DNA from: Nitrospira sp.
GTDB taxonomy: Bacteria > Nitrospirota > Nitrospiria > Nitrospirales > Nitrospiraceae
DNA: 64,000 bases
Assembly: GCA_030653545.1 (NCBI GenBank)
Contig: JAURZE010000026.1
Location: 62,001-126,000 of the forward strand
Direction of reading: 5' to 3'
A program made the position numbers and the translations under genes. Shown here one piece after another: positions 51,321-61,695 of this stretch; positions within the stretch are counted from its first letter, which is position 1, and each line of letters begins with the position of its first letter. The notes beneath the pieces are model-generated. The model was not told the DNA's origin, ran no database searches, and was given only the letters and a program-made list of their open reading frames with translations.

Positions 51321-51887
51321 TCAGTGCTTTTTATCTCTCTGCATGATCTTGTCGCTCCACGCAAGGAGGATCGCGGAGCCGAGGAAGGTGAGGTGGATGA
51401 AGATCTTCCATTTGATATGTTCAATATCTTCATTCGCGATGTTCACGAACGATTTTAAGAGATGGATGCTGGAGATCCCGATCAGTGAGGATGCGAGTTT
51501 GATCTTGATGGTACCGGGGTCGATGTGGGTCAGCCAGTCCGGGCGATCCGGATGCTCTTCCAGATCCAACTTGCTGACGAATGTTGCGTAGCCGCCGATG
51601 ATCACCATGGTGAGCAGATTCGCGACCATCGTGACATCGATCAATCCGAGGACCCCCAGCATAAAGATGGTCTCTTCCTGCTGATTGATGTGCCGGACCA
51701 TCTCCCAGAGCTCGATCAAAAACTTATAGGCGTAGAGCAGCTCCGCGACGATGAGCCCTCCATACAGCGGCGCTTGAATCCAGCGGCTGGCAAAGACGAC
51801 GAGTTCAAAGACATGTTCGATCTGGGCAACCGGGGTCCGGTGCGATCGTGTCGGCGTATGGGACGGGGACGAATGCTCGCTGGACAT
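51321..51887 (-). CDS. YqhA-family (UPF0114) membrane protein
   Basis: The 188-aa protein starts at ATG 51887 after gaggaggcctg. It shows the four-helix UPF0114 pattern: SRWIQAPLYGGLIVAELLYA, LGVLGLIDVTMVANLLTMVI, then DWLTHIDPGTIKIKLASSLI and GSAILLAWSDKIMQ. The family is widespread, without known function. It is transcribed on its own strand toward the patatin genes, but a 187-bp gap separates them. Confidence 0.93.
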   Translation of the reverse strand: MSSEHSSPSHTPTRSHRTPVAQIEHVFELVVFASRWIQAPLYGGLIVAELLYAYKFLIELWEMVRHINQQEETIFMLGVLGLIDVTMVANLLTMVIIGGYATFVSKLDLEEHPDRPDWLTHIDPGTIKIKLASSLIGISSIHLLKSFVNIANEDIEHIKWKIFIHLTFLGSAILLAWSDKIMQRDKKH

Positions 51888-52009
51888 CAGGCCTCCTCAA
51901 CCAGTCATAGGCCCGCTCAGGGCCACGTGTGCCGCGTATCCTAAAGTGCGTTGTACAACCTGTCAATTCAGCTGTGAGAAGTTGAGCGACTTCGCCGGAG
52001 TGTCGCCGG

Positions 52010-52672
52010 CTACGCAGCGTTGGCGGTGATCGACGGGACGGTCGGTGAGGAGGGCGGCGCCGCGCTTGAATGTGCCGCTGACTGCGCCTTGAGCAACGTG
52101 GCCGCTCGTTTTCCGGCCAGACGAATTTGCTCGGCGCCCGTTCGTGCGGGATGGTCCGGCGTGAGTTGCGCGAGCAGAAGATCGGCAAACCCGTTGATGG
52201 AGGTCAGGAGATTGTTCAGATCATGGATCAACCGTGGCGGAGCGGCGGCGATGTCGGGGCGCGGTTCATCCGATTTAAGAAGCCCGGCGCGTCCATTCAC
52301 ACGGGCCACGGCCCGTTCAATGGTGCGCGCGTGATCGGCGTCGGTCGACGGGAGCAGGCAGAGCACCTCGTGAACGCCTTGCCGAAGCATGAGAAGCTGA
52401 ACGGATTCGTCCATCTTCATGACCAGCCCTATGATCGCAGTGGTGGGTGAGGCAGTATGGATCGTGCGCAATTCGGTCCGTGCCGTTGCTTCGTCGACAA
52501 GGATCAGATCGACTCGGTGCGACTGGAGATAATCCAGCGCATCGGGAACGGTGGTCACGGATGCCACGTTCAGAGGTTCAGCAAAGTGTGTGTGCATCCA
52601 TGCGTCGAGGGTCCCGGCAAGGGGCAATCCCGCCCCGATGAACACAAAGGAGGTTGGTGGGTGGAGCATCAT
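52010..52672 (-). CDS. Receiver-like domain plus DHp-type helix, no ATPase domain
   Basis: The 220-aa protein has an alpha/beta receiver-like first half with the conserved LILVDEA strand, but the acidic pair that normally opens a receiver is missing (FVFIGAGLPLAG). Residues about 150-180 are LIHDLNNLLTSINGFADLLL, the phospho-acceptor helix of histidine kinases (H-D-L-N-N-L-L). A basic helix follows. There is no ATP-binding domain. It starts seven bases after the hybrid kinase stop and is probably co-translated. It might serve as a histidine phosphotransfer module for that kinase, or as a regulator of its dimer; both are inference. Confidence 0.78.
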   Translation of the reverse strand: MMLHPPTSFVFIGAGLPLAGTLDAWMHTHFAEPLNVASVTTVPDALDYLQSHRVDLILVDEATARTELRTIHTASPTTAIIGLVMKMDESVQLLMLRQGVHEVLCLLPSTDADHARTIERAVARVNGRAGLLKSDEPRPDIAAAPPRLIHDLNNLLTSINGFADLLLAQLTPDHPARTGAEQIRLAGKRAATLLKAQSAAHSSAAPPSSPTVPSITANAA

Positions 52673-52678
52673 CGCTGT

Positions 52679-55600
52679 CTACGCCGCCGCTCGGTTGTCG
52701 GATGGGGGCAGCCACTGAGTCAGTACTCGGTGGAGATCCTGACTCTTGACCGGTTTACTCACAAAATCATCCATGCCCGAGGCCAGGCAGTGTTCGCGGT
52801 CGCCGGCCATCGCATTGGCGGTCATGGCGATGATGGGAAGGCGGGTGCCCGGCTGCTCATGTGTGCGGATCATTTTCGTCGTTTCAAATCCGTCCAGTTC
52901 AGGCATCTGACAATCCATGAACACCAGATTGTAGTGATGGCGGGTCAGTGCTGCGAGCGCCTCGTTCCCGTTGCTCGCCACATCGACGCGATAGCCGAGT
53001 TTCTCCAGCATTTTCACGGCCACTTTTTGATTCACAGGATTGTCGTCGACGACCAGGAGGCGTCTATGGGCGTGAACTTCCGCCACCTGGTGACGGGTGA
53101 TGAGTGCCGGAGTGGCCGAGGTGGTCTGCTCGTCGGCCTGGGGAACGGGCGACTGTCCCATGACCAGACGTAAGCAATCATAGAGGTGCATTTTACGCAC
53201 GGGTTTCGTGAGGTAGCCTGAAAATCCTGTTGAATGAGCAACCTTCGCATCGCCTCGGCGACCCAGCGAAGTCAGGAGGACGAGTCGGGTATGGTCGAGG
53301 CGGGTATCTGCCCTGATCGCCTGGCCGAGCTGAAGCCCGTTCATGCCTGGCATCTGCATGTCGAGAATGGCGAGATCGAAGGGTTTCCCCTCGGCAGAGG
53401 CACGGCGGATGAGGTCCAAGGCCGAGGGCCCACTCTCGGCGCTCTCGTAGTGCATCTTCCAATCGCAGGCATGGTATTGAAGCAGGCTCCGATTGGTGGC
53501 GTTGTCGTCTACGAGACAGATGCGCAGGCCGCTTAGGCTGTCGATGGGCGTTGGCATCGGGGTTGATGTGGCGGCGGGAGTCTGCTTGCAAAGTCGGAGG
53601 GTGAACCAGACACAGGTGCCGGTTCCAGGAGAGGACTGTAGGCCGATCTGGCCCCCCATGAGTTCCGTCAGCCGCTTGCAGATGGCGAGGCCGAGGCCGG
53701 TTCCGCCATATTTGCGAGCGGTCGAGCTATCGGCCTGCGTGAAGGATTGAAAGAGTTTCGCCTTGGCTTCCTCGGTCAGGCCCACGCCGGTGTCGACGAT
53801 TTCAAAACGCAGGAGGATGGACGCGCCGTCCTCTTCTGTCTTCGTCACCTGCACCAAGATCTCCCCGCGCTCCGTGAACTTAATGGCGTTGCCGATCAGG
53901 TTCGTCAGGATCTGGCGGATGCGTCCCGGGTCTCCGACCATGGCATTGGGGGCTTGTGCATCGATCAACCCCACCAGTTCAAGCTGTTTGCTCTGCGCCG
54001 TGGGGGCGAGCAGGTCCAGGATGTCCTCAATGGTCGTACGCACGTCAAACGGGATAGATTCGATCGTGAGTTTGCCGGCTTCAATTTTCGAATAGTCCAG
54101 GATGTCGTTGATGATTCTCATCAACGACTCGCCGGAATGCTTCAGGGTCTGCACAAATTCTTGTTGTTCAGGCGTGAGAGTAGTATCGAGCAGGAGTCCG
54201 GTCATGCCCAGGAGGCCGTTCATCGGGGTGCGGATTTCGTGGCTCATGGTGGCGAGGAACTCGGATTTCGCCCGAATGCCGGCTTCGGCGGCATCTTTGG
54301 CATCGATCAGATCCCGTTCCATCTGTTTCCGGCGGGTGATATCGCGGCAGGTACAGAGGATGGTCCGGCGGCCGGTGCCCGGATCTTCCAAGAGGGTCAG
54401 CGAGAGATCAATGTGGAAGGCATTTCCGGACTTCTGTTTCCCGACCACCTCGCCTTGCCATTGCCCTGTCGAATGCAGGATCGGGAGGTACATCTGTTCG
54501 ATCATCGCCGCCCATTCAACGGGGTGCAGCTTTGTCCAGCTTTTGCCGAGCAGATCGTCAACGGTGTAGCCGAATATTGAGGCGTGGGCCTGGTTCATGT
54601 AGATGTATTGGCCGGTGTCGTCGAGCAGGGCCATGCCGTCTTGGGCATGTTCGATGGCCTGCTGCAGCCGGAAGCGAGCGGCGTCGTTCTGCTTACGTTC
54701 CGTGATATCGGTGATCGAGGCGAGGACCTGGCGTCCTTGCGGAGTATTGACCGGAGTCAGCCCGATCTCAACGGGAAACTCTCCTCCATCCTTGCGGCAC
54801 CCGTGGAGTTCTCGGCCCTCGGCCATCGGTCGGGACGCACCTGAGGCCATGAACGACATCCGTTGACCATGATGGGCCGTGCGGAAGCGCTCCGGAAGAA
54901 GGATCTCCACCGGTTGTCCGATCAGTTCGTCGCGGCGATAGCCGAAGGTCTGTTCGATCCGGGGGTTCGCCAGAGTGATCCTTCCGTCGTCCGCCACCAT
55001 CAGCATTCCGACGTAACTCGACTCGAATACCTGTTTGAATTGTACTTCGGCGGCTCTCCGGTCGGTGATGTCTTCGGAAATGCCTAAGAGATACTGCGGC
55101 GTGCCGTAGGCATCGTACAGCGGGAGTTTCTTGGTCTGCAGGATGCGGATGCCCCGGTGCTTGGTCTTGATCTCTTCCTCGGGAATTTCCAGCATGGAGC
55201 CACCGGCCAGGACGGCGCGGTCTTTGCCGGTAAAGAAGTCGGCCTCCTCTGGGGGAAAGAAATCATAGTCCGATTTTCCCAGCAATTCCTCGCGCGAAAA
55301 GCCGGTAAGGCGCTCGCCCGCCTTATTGAATTCCACGAAGCGCAGAGTCTTGGCATCCTTCACAAACACCATATTGGGGAGGTGGTCGAACACCGCATGC
55401 AGCAACGCTTGAGAGTGCTGCAGCTGCAGCTGATCTTCCCGTCGTTCTGTGATGTCCTGAACCGTGCCCACGGAGCGCAATGGACGCCCCTCGCCGTCAT
55501 AGGTCGTTTCACCACGTTCCTGCACATACTTGATCCGTCCATCCGGCATCAGTAGCCGATGGACGATCGCATAGGAGGTGCGGTTCTCCACCGACCGCTG

Positions 55601-57085
55601 GTAGGTCTCATTCACCAGTGCCCGGTCGTCGGGATGGACGGCGTTCAAAAATGCTTCGTAGGAGGCGCTGAACTGCGCCTGGTCGATCTCGAAGATCCGG
55701 AAGATTTCATCCGACCACAGCAGCCGGTCATTCACCAGATCCAGCTCCCAGTTGCCGAGATGCGCCATGGCCTGGGCGTCCCGCAGCCGGGCTTCGCTCT
55801 CGCGCAGCGCCGCGTCCGTGTGCTTCCTTTCGGTGATGTCTTCCGTGGTGCCGACATGGCCGACCACTTGATCGGTCTCGCTCCTCAGCGGGCGTGAGCG
55901 GGCATGCACCCAGCGGATCGACCCGTCGGGCCGTTGCATCCTGAACTCAAGCGAAAATTCTCCCCCAGTCTTCGCGGTCCGACTCCAGGCCGCAGACACT
56001 GTGGGGCGATCCTCTGCAAAAACGGCTCGACTCCACCCTTCGCCCAAGCTTTCTGCGAGGGATAGCCCGGAGATCGTCCGCCAAGCATCATTGGTATAGA
56101 GATAGCTTCCATTCGCATCGGTTTCAAAGATGCCGACTGGGGAGGTGGCCGACAGGGTTTCAAATCGCAAACTCTGCTCCTGCAGTTCCCGTCCATGCCT
56201 GACTTCGTCCGCCAAAGTTGCTGCGAGCCTGTCGGATTGGATTGCAACCGCATGCTCTTGTACGGCCAGAATCGATTCAAGGGTCGCGACACGGTCCTGC
56301 AAGGAGGCGAGCTGGTTCGTTGCCAATGCCTGATCGACCGACGAGGTGTTTACGGTCGGGGGAAGGATCAGCCGATTGTGCTCGAATGGCGCCAGGGTCA
56401 GTTTGGTTGAGAGGGCGAACGCTTTACAGAGGTCGGCGGTATCTTTCGTGACGGGAACGTTCGCAAAGAGAATCACTGTGAACATTTCGCCGGTCGCGAG
56501 CAACCCTCCGAAGCCGAACACGGATTGAATGCCAAACGGCACGACGAATTCGGTCTGGCCCGGCACGTAGGGACTACCGAGCGCCTGTGGGACATGGAAG
56601 GCGTTGAAGGTGGTGGCGTATTGATCCGTCAGGAGGGAGGAGCCGGCTTGTTCGAGAAACGGCAGATCAATGCGAAATTGGGCGAAGAGCTGAGAGAACA
56701 TCGGCAGTTTGGCCAGGGCATCCGGTCCGCTCAGCGGGATGACGCGGAAGCGGCTGGATTGAGCCGGGTGGTTCCAGCCTTCAACGGCTCCCGTGCTGGC
56801 AAGCAGAGTCAAGCACTTCATGCCGAGATTGGCAGGTTTGCCTCCAAGGCGGGCATCGGCCAGCGCTTGCAGTTCGGGGCTGAGCCGGTCGTAGGGGTGA
56901 GTCTTGAACAGCCGTACGAGGACGCAGGCCGGATCTTCGTCCGGTCCGGTCGTCAGAGTGGTGTAGAGGTATCGTGTAATTCGGTCTGCCGCGATTTCAA
57001 TGGAAGACGCATCGGCCCCAAGCTGTCGCAAGGCCGCACTGCAAGCGGTCATGTCTTGGAGCCGGAATGTGGAGACGTCGAACAT
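52679..57085 (-). CDS. Hybrid sensor histidine kinase with five PAS domains and two receivers
   Basis: The 1468-aa protein starts with an N-terminal GAF-like alpha/beta domain (residues 1-240). After a coiled-coil linker, five PAS/PAC units follow at about 300-420, 430-550, 560-680, 685-805 and 810-930. The HisKA phospho-acceptor is FLATMSHEIRTPMNGLLGM, the HATPase has NAIKFTERGEILVQV and STARKYGGTGLGLAICKRLT. Receiver 1 is RICLVDDNATNRSLLQYHAC with LAILDMQMPGMNG, and receiver 2 is RLLVVDDNPVNQKVAVKMLE with LVFMDCQMPELDG. No transmembrane segment is seen, so it is a cytosolic sensor. It lacks an Hpt domain; the small downstream gene may supply one. Confidence 0.92.
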   Translation of the reverse strand: MFDVSTFRLQDMTACSAALRQLGADASSIEIAADRITRYLYTTLTTGPDEDPACVLVRLFKTHPYDRLSPELQALADARLGGKPANLGMKCLTLLASTGAVEGWNHPAQSSRFRVIPLSGPDALAKLPMFSQLFAQFRIDLPFLEQAGSSLLTDQYATTFNAFHVPQALGSPYVPGQTEFVVPFGIQSVFGFGGLLATGEMFTVILFANVPVTKDTADLCKAFALSTKLTLAPFEHNRLILPPTVNTSSVDQALATNQLASLQDRVATLESILAVQEHAVAIQSDRLAATLADEVRHGRELQEQSLRFETLSATSPVGIFETDANGSYLYTNDAWRTISGLSLAESLGEGWSRAVFAEDRPTVSAAWSRTAKTGGEFSLEFRMQRPDGSIRWVHARSRPLRSETDQVVGHVGTTEDITERKHTDAALRESEARLRDAQAMAHLGNWELDLVNDRLLWSDEIFRIFEIDQAQFSASYEAFLNAVHPDDRALVNETYQRSVENRTSYAIVHRLLMPDGRIKYVQERGETTYDGEGRPLRSVGTVQDITERREDQLQLQHSQALLHAVFDHLPNMVFVKDAKTLRFVEFNKAGERLTGFSREELLGKSDYDFFPPEEADFFTGKDRAVLAGGSMLEIPEEEIKTKHRGIRILQTKKLPLYDAYGTPQYLLGISEDITDRRAAEVQFKQVFESSYVGMLMVADDGRITLANPRIEQTFGYRRDELIGQPVEILLPERFRTAHHGQRMSFMASGASRPMAEGRELHGCRKDGGEFPVEIGLTPVNTPQGRQVLASITDITERKQNDAARFRLQQAIEHAQDGMALLDDTGQYIYMNQAHASIFGYTVDDLLGKSWTKLHPVEWAAMIEQMYLPILHSTGQWQGEVVGKQKSGNAFHIDLSLTLLEDPGTGRRTILCTCRDITRRKQMERDLIDAKDAAEAGIRAKSEFLATMSHEIRTPMNGLLGMTGLLLDTTLTPEQQEFVQTLKHSGESLMRIINDILDYSKIEAGKLTIESIPFDVRTTIEDILDLLAPTAQSKQLELVGLIDAQAPNAMVGDPGRIRQILTNLIGNAIKFTERGEILVQVTKTEEDGASILLRFEIVDTGVGLTEEAKAKLFQSFTQADSSTARKYGGTGLGLAICKRLTELMGGQIGLQSSPGTGTCVWFTLRLCKQTPAATSTPMPTPIDSLSGLRICLVDDNATNRSLLQYHACDWKMHYESAESGPSALDLIRRASAEGKPFDLAILDMQMPGMNGLQLGQAIRADTRLDHTRLVLLTSLGRRGDAKVAHSTGFSGYLTKPVRKMHLYDCLRLVMGQSPVPQADEQTTSATPALITRHQVAEVHAHRRLLVVDDNPVNQKVAVKMLEKLGYRVDVASNGNEALAALTRHHYNLVFMDCQMPELDGFETTKMIRTHEQPGTRLPIIAMTANAMAGDREHCLASGMDDFVSKPVKSQDLHRVLTQWLPPSDNRAAA

Positions 57086-57292
57086 GGCGTCCTCGGGGCG
57101 CAGATAGACGGAGGGCTGCGGAGATCCACATCTTTTTCGGATCGAAGCCGGACAAACTTGATGCGGTAACCGTCGCGCAGGCTGGTGAGGATTGCAGGGA
57201 AGAGAGGGCTGGATGTCTTGTCAGGTCGTGACCACCCTGTATCGGTGTTTGCCGAAGAATCTTTAGGCGGGCGCGTGCTGGGAAGGCTGGTC

Positions 57293-57985
57293 TTACGGGG
57301 ATTGGGAGGGCAGCGGCGGTATAGAGCCCTTGAAACTCCCGGCGTACATGGCGGCCACTTGAGATCGCCGTCCGATCTGGAGTTTGGAGTAGATGTTCGC
57401 CAGATAATTTTTTACGGTCTTCTCGCTCAGATCCAGGCGTTGCGCGATTTCCTTGTTGGTCAGGCCTCCGGCGACATGGGGCAGGATGCGCTGCTCTTGG
57501 GGGGAGAGGAGTGATCGTTTGGCGGGGAGCTGGCCGGCCGGCAGGTGCTTCATCCACGAGAGCGTATGGGTGGCGAGGCGCGGGTCGATCAAGGGTTGTC
57601 CGGCGGCGACGGTCTTGATGGCGCGGATTAGCGCGGCGGAGGCAATGTCTTTCAGCACATAGCCCTGGGCGCCGGAGAGAATCGCTTCAAGGACGGTGTG
57701 TTCATCCGCGAAGCTGGTCAGAAAGAGAATACGGATCTTGGGGTGTGCCGAGAGAATCTCGCGTGCGGCATCGATCCCGCTGCCGTCCGGCAGGCGGATG
57801 TCGAGCAACACGACGTCCGCCTTTGTGCGACGGCATTGCGCGATGGCATCGGCTTTACTTTGGGCTTGGCCGACCACTTTCATGCCCGGCGTCAGATCGA
57901 GCACGGCGCCGAGCCCGATGCGCACCACCTCGTGGTCGTCGACGATCAGCAACCGGATGGGCGAAGATTTTGTTTTAGCAGGCAT
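57293..57985 (-). CDS. NarL/LuxR-type response regulator
   Basis: The 230-aa protein has a receiver (RLLIVDDHEVVRIGLGAVLD, phospho-acceptor VVLLDIRLPDGSGIDAARE, then ILFLTSFADEHTVLEAIL and YVLKDIASAALIRAI) and a C-terminal LuxR helix-turn-helix (LSPQEQRILPHVAGGLTNKE, IAQRLDLSEKTVKNYLANIY). ATG 57985 lies within the kinase gene end, an 11-bp overlap that signals translational coupling. The partner kinase is the PAS/GAF sensor upstream. Targets are not deducible. It is clearly related to the regulator at 61901. Confidence 0.93.
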   Translation of the reverse strand: MPAKTKSSPIRLLIVDDHEVVRIGLGAVLDLTPGMKVVGQAQSKADAIAQCRRTKADVVLLDIRLPDGSGIDAAREILSAHPKIRILFLTSFADEHTVLEAILSGAQGYVLKDIASAALIRAIKTVAAGQPLIDPRLATHTLSWMKHLPAGQLPAKRSLLSPQEQRILPHVAGGLTNKEIAQRLDLSEKTVKNYLANIYSKLQIGRRSQVAAMYAGSFKGSIPPLPSQSP

Positions 57986-60900
57986 GGAGCTCTCCTCTTG
58001 GGACGTCGATCGTGACTGAGGTGCCGCGGTCGGGCGTGCTGTCAAGCGTGAACTGCGCGCCGATGGTTCTGGCCCGTGCGGCCATATTGGCCAGTCCGTG
58101 GCCGCGGCGGCGTTTGCGGCCGGGGTCAAAGCCTGTGCCGTCATCGGCGACGCGCAACCGGATGGAGCGATCAGTCTTCGTGAGGCTGATAGAACGGTGT
58201 GTCGCGCCGGCATGGCGGACACTGTTGCTCAAGGCTTCTCGCGCGATACTCAGCAACTGCTCGCCGATCGTCGGGGTGATGGCCGTGAGCGCAGCGGGGT
58301 CGATAATCAGCTCGGGCGCGGTGCGAGTTTCCGATGAGCAGGAAGCGGCGAGCTGGTTCAGGGCCACCGTGAAATCCAGCGTCGGCGCCGTGCGGCGGGT
58401 CAGGTCGGTGATGAACTGCCGGACTTCCAAGACGAGATGGTTCAACTGCCGGATGGCCTGGGTGACATGCTCCTTGGATTTGCGCGGGGCTTTCCCCACC
58501 AGCAATTTTCCCGCTTCGAGCTGCATGCCGACGGCGTAGAGGGATTGGAGAATATTGTCGTGCAGATCCTGGCTGATCCGTTCCCGATCTGCCGAGGCCC
58601 GTTTGCGGTCGGTGATATCCTCCACGACCGCGAGCAAGAGCGGCGCATCCTGCCCGTGAACTGTGAGATGACTCGCGCGGATGGACACCCAGATGATTTC
58701 GCCGGTTTTCCGGATATACCGCTTCTCGTACGTATAACCCGTTCGTTGCCCTGTGAAAAACTCGTCGGTTAACACCAGATTCTCATGCAGGTCGTCGGGA
58801 TGGGTGTAGAGCGCGTAGGTATGGTTGATTACTTCCTGTTCAGAATAGCCCGTGAGCGCGCAAAAGGCTTTGTTGGCGCTCAGGATATGCTTGTCGGCAT
58901 CGGCCACGACCAGCCCCACCGGCGCATCGGCGACGAAGCGCTGCCACCGCTCCTCGCTCTCCCGCAACGCGGCTTCGGCTTCTTTCTTCTCCGTGACATC
59001 AGTCCCGACGGTAAGAATGCACCTGGTGCCGTTGAGCTCGATCAATTCACTTGCGACCAGGCAGTACCGCAAGCGCCGGTCTTTGGTTTGGAACGCGAAT
59101 TCCACGCCCCGGAGAGTTCCCGTTTCCAGGAGTTGCGCGACAAATCTCGTCCGGTCTTCCGGCTTCGGCCACAGTTCAATGGCGATGGTGGTGTGTCCGA
59201 CCGCTTCATGGCGTTGGAACCCGAAGAGTTGCAACGCGGTGTCGTTGACTTCGATGCAGCGGCCGGTGGCCAATTCGGTGATGAGCACAGGATGGGGACT
59301 TGACCGGAAGGCAATCTCGAAACGTTCTTCGCTGATCCGGAGGGCCTGCTCGGATCTGTATCGATCCAATTCGCCGCTCACCCATCGGGCCATTAAGAGG
59401 AGAAAATCTTTTTCGGCGGAGGTGAAAGGAGTCGCGTGTGGCGGCTGTCCGAGAAAGCAAATCGTCCCGAAGACGTTATGCTCTTCGATGAGTCTAGTCC
59501 CAAGGTATGATTCCATCCCAAGCATCTCATAGCCGGGGTGTGTCCGCCAGCTTGACTGCGCGGCATGTTCGATGGCCACGGGTTGAGCCTCTGTGAGCGT
59601 GGCACTGCAGTACGTATCGCATAATGGCATGTGTGTGCCGGGAGCGAAGCGTCGGTCGGGATCCGAGGCGTGGGTAATGATAAGTTGATCTCCCTCGGCC
59701 TTTGTCATCAATCCAATGGGAAGCTGAAACCTGCGGCATCCCAATTCCAGGACTGAATGGATCCGCTGATCGAGCGTGAGGCCCGGAGCCGAGGTGGCCT
59801 CCTGAAGAGCCCGGATCGCTTGTTCGCTGTCGCGGAGGGCTAGCTCGGCCTGCTTGCGGTCGGTGATGTCCCGCATGAAACAATGGTGTCCGATCATCTC
59901 CCCGTTCGCGTTATCGATTCGGACCATCATGACCTGTTTGAAAAAGATGCTGCCGTTTTTTCTGACACCGCGGGCTTCAAATTCCCCCTTGCCGGCGGCA
60001 CGGAGCTGATCGAAGGCCTGTGCGACCAGCGGGAGGTCGTCGGGATGAACGGTCGGTGTCCAGGATTGGCCGATCAATTCGTCCGGACCGTAGCCCAGCG
60101 CTGAGGCGTAGAAGCTATTCACGGTCAGATAGTGTCCGTCGGTCGTGAGTCGGGCAATGCCCGGCATGGCATTCGAAAGCGCCAGGTTGAGCTCCCTCGC
60201 CGATTCTTCGGCCAGCTTTTGTCTCGTGGTCTCACGAATGATCGCCGCGACGGTGGGCGAGTGGCTTGCGCCGGCCGGAATCCGGCTGAGTACGGCGGAA
60301 AAGTGCCGAAGCTGGTCCTTTAGCTGGAGCGAGTACTCGACCGACTCGGGCGTCCCCGTTTCAAGGACGCGGTGAATGATCGTGCGGTAGTAGTGTCCCG
60401 TCTCAGGGCCATGTATCTCGTCGAGCGTATTGCCGACAATCTCCTGCTTGGGGAGCAGCAGAAGGTCGTCGTTGTGCGTCCACACATTCAGATAGACGCC
60501 GCGCTCGTCCAGTTCGAACGCCAGATCGTCGAGCGCATTGAGGAACGACCGGAGGCGCTCCTCGCTATGGGTGCGGGCGGCCTGGGCCTGTCGCTGTTCC
60601 GTGATGTCTTCACAGACAATGAGAATGATCGGGCTCCCGTCCGGTCCGGTGATGGCCCGTGCCCGTTCTTTGACCCAGAGGAATTGTCCGTCCTTCCTGA
60701 CTTTTTGGATTTCCCAGTCGAAAGTTCGCCCCGGGCTCTGTGAGCACAGGCGGAGTTGTTCCTGCACGGTAGGATGATCCGCGGCTTGGAATACGGCGAA
60801 TACCGATTGTCCGACCAATTCGCTTTCGCAATACCCCAACTCTTCTGCCCCGAACCGGTTGACGGAGAGGACCGTGCCGTCAGGCGTCAGGGTGAAGTAC

Positions 60901-61571
60901 ATCGTGGGGTTGTGTTCGTAGAGGGCGTGATACCGTTGTTCGCTGGCTTTCAGCGCGGCCTCAGTCTGTTGCCGCCGCTCGATCTCTTCCTGAAGGTCAC
61001 GCACGGCGCGTTCTAGGCCGGCGGTGCGTTCCCTGACACGATGCTCCAGGGTCGCTTGTAGATCAATCAGGGCCAGCTCGGTTTCTTTCCGTCGGGTGAT
61101 ATCTTCGGTCGTGCCCGCCATGCCTGCGACGCGGCCGTCTGGGTCCAGCACGGCGCGGCCTCGACAGGAGACCCATCGGATGATTCCGTCCGGCGTGACG
61201 ATTCGATGGTCGAGGTGGTAGGGCTGACGGGTTTCGATCGCGGTCTCGATTGCCGCCTGTAACTGCGGCCGATCTGATTCATGCACGAGGCTCAAGAATC
61301 CTTCGTACGTGCCGGAAAAATCGCCCGGTGATAGTCCGAAAATCGTATCAGATTGCGGGGACCACGCGATCTCTCCGGTGGCAAGACGCCATTCCCACGT
61401 GCCGATTTCTGCCGCCTCAACGGCACGATGGGCAGGGGAGGCAGTCGATAGCGTGCCCGGTTTCTGCATGATGTTGCCGCTGGGTTGCGTCGCGGTCTCG
61501 GATGGTGAGGGAGGGGAGGGACGGTGCATGACGCTTCGTGCCTTGGTTCGCTGGTCAGCCGGGGAGGTCAC
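57975..61571 (-). CDS. Multi-PAS/GAF sensor kinase of the NarL (HisKA_3) type
   Basis: The 1198-aa protein has PAS/PAC units at about 48-165, 215-335, 345-460 (divergent) and 470-595, a GAF domain at about 620-770 (VLELGCRRFQLPIGLMTKAE, CDTYCSATLTEAQPVAIE), and PAS units at about 775-895 and 900-1020. The kinase core is HisKA_3: RISQDLHDNILQSLYAVGMQ, with N box AREALSNSVRHAGATHRSIS and G box DDGTGFDPGRKRRRGHGLAN. No membrane segments occur, so sensing is cytosolic. Alternative starts are at residues 15 and 35. The response regulator gene overlaps its end. Confidence 0.92.
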   Translation of the reverse strand: MTSPADQRTKARSVMHRPSPPSPSETATQPSGNIMQKPGTLSTASPAHRAVEAAEIGTWEWRLATGEIAWSPQSDTIFGLSPGDFSGTYEGFLSLVHESDRPQLQAAIETAIETRQPYHLDHRIVTPDGIIRWVSCRGRAVLDPDGRVAGMAGTTEDITRRKETELALIDLQATLEHRVRERTAGLERAVRDLQEEIERRQQTEAALKASEQRYHALYEHNPTMYFTLTPDGTVLSVNRFGAEELGYCESELVGQSVFAVFQAADHPTVQEQLRLCSQSPGRTFDWEIQKVRKDGQFLWVKERARAITGPDGSPIILIVCEDITEQRQAQAARTHSEERLRSFLNALDDLAFELDERGVYLNVWTHNDDLLLLPKQEIVGNTLDEIHGPETGHYYRTIIHRVLETGTPESVEYSLQLKDQLRHFSAVLSRIPAGASHSPTVAAIIRETTRQKLAEESARELNLALSNAMPGIARLTTDGHYLTVNSFYASALGYGPDELIGQSWTPTVHPDDLPLVAQAFDQLRAAGKGEFEARGVRKNGSIFFKQVMMVRIDNANGEMIGHHCFMRDITDRKQAELALRDSEQAIRALQEATSAPGLTLDQRIHSVLELGCRRFQLPIGLMTKAEGDQLIITHASDPDRRFAPGTHMPLCDTYCSATLTEAQPVAIEHAAQSSWRTHPGYEMLGMESYLGTRLIEEHNVFGTICFLGQPPHATPFTSAEKDFLLLMARWVSGELDRYRSEQALRISEERFEIAFRSSPHPVLITELATGRCIEVNDTALQLFGFQRHEAVGHTTIAIELWPKPEDRTRFVAQLLETGTLRGVEFAFQTKDRRLRYCLVASELIELNGTRCILTVGTDVTEKKEAEAALRESEERWQRFVADAPVGLVVADADKHILSANKAFCALTGYSEQEVINHTYALYTHPDDLHENLVLTDEFFTGQRTGYTYEKRYIRKTGEIIWVSIRASHLTVHGQDAPLLLAVVEDITDRKRASADRERISQDLHDNILQSLYAVGMQLEAGKLLVGKAPRKSKEHVTQAIRQLNHLVLEVRQFITDLTRRTAPTLDFTVALNQLAASCSSETRTAPELIIDPAALTAITPTIGEQLLSIAREALSNSVRHAGATHRSISLTKTDRSIRLRVADDGTGFDPGRKRRRGHGLANMAARARTIGAQFTLDSTPDRGTSVTIDVPRGELHAC

Positions 61572-61695
61572 CGGTCCGCCCCGCCTGGTGATTTATTCAA
61601 TCCCTGCAAAGGCCCTGACGGAGTGCCTAGCATAGAGCCTGGGACCCCTGAATTTCTAGAGGGCGCGGGAGTCAAAGCAGTGGAATGCTGAAGAT

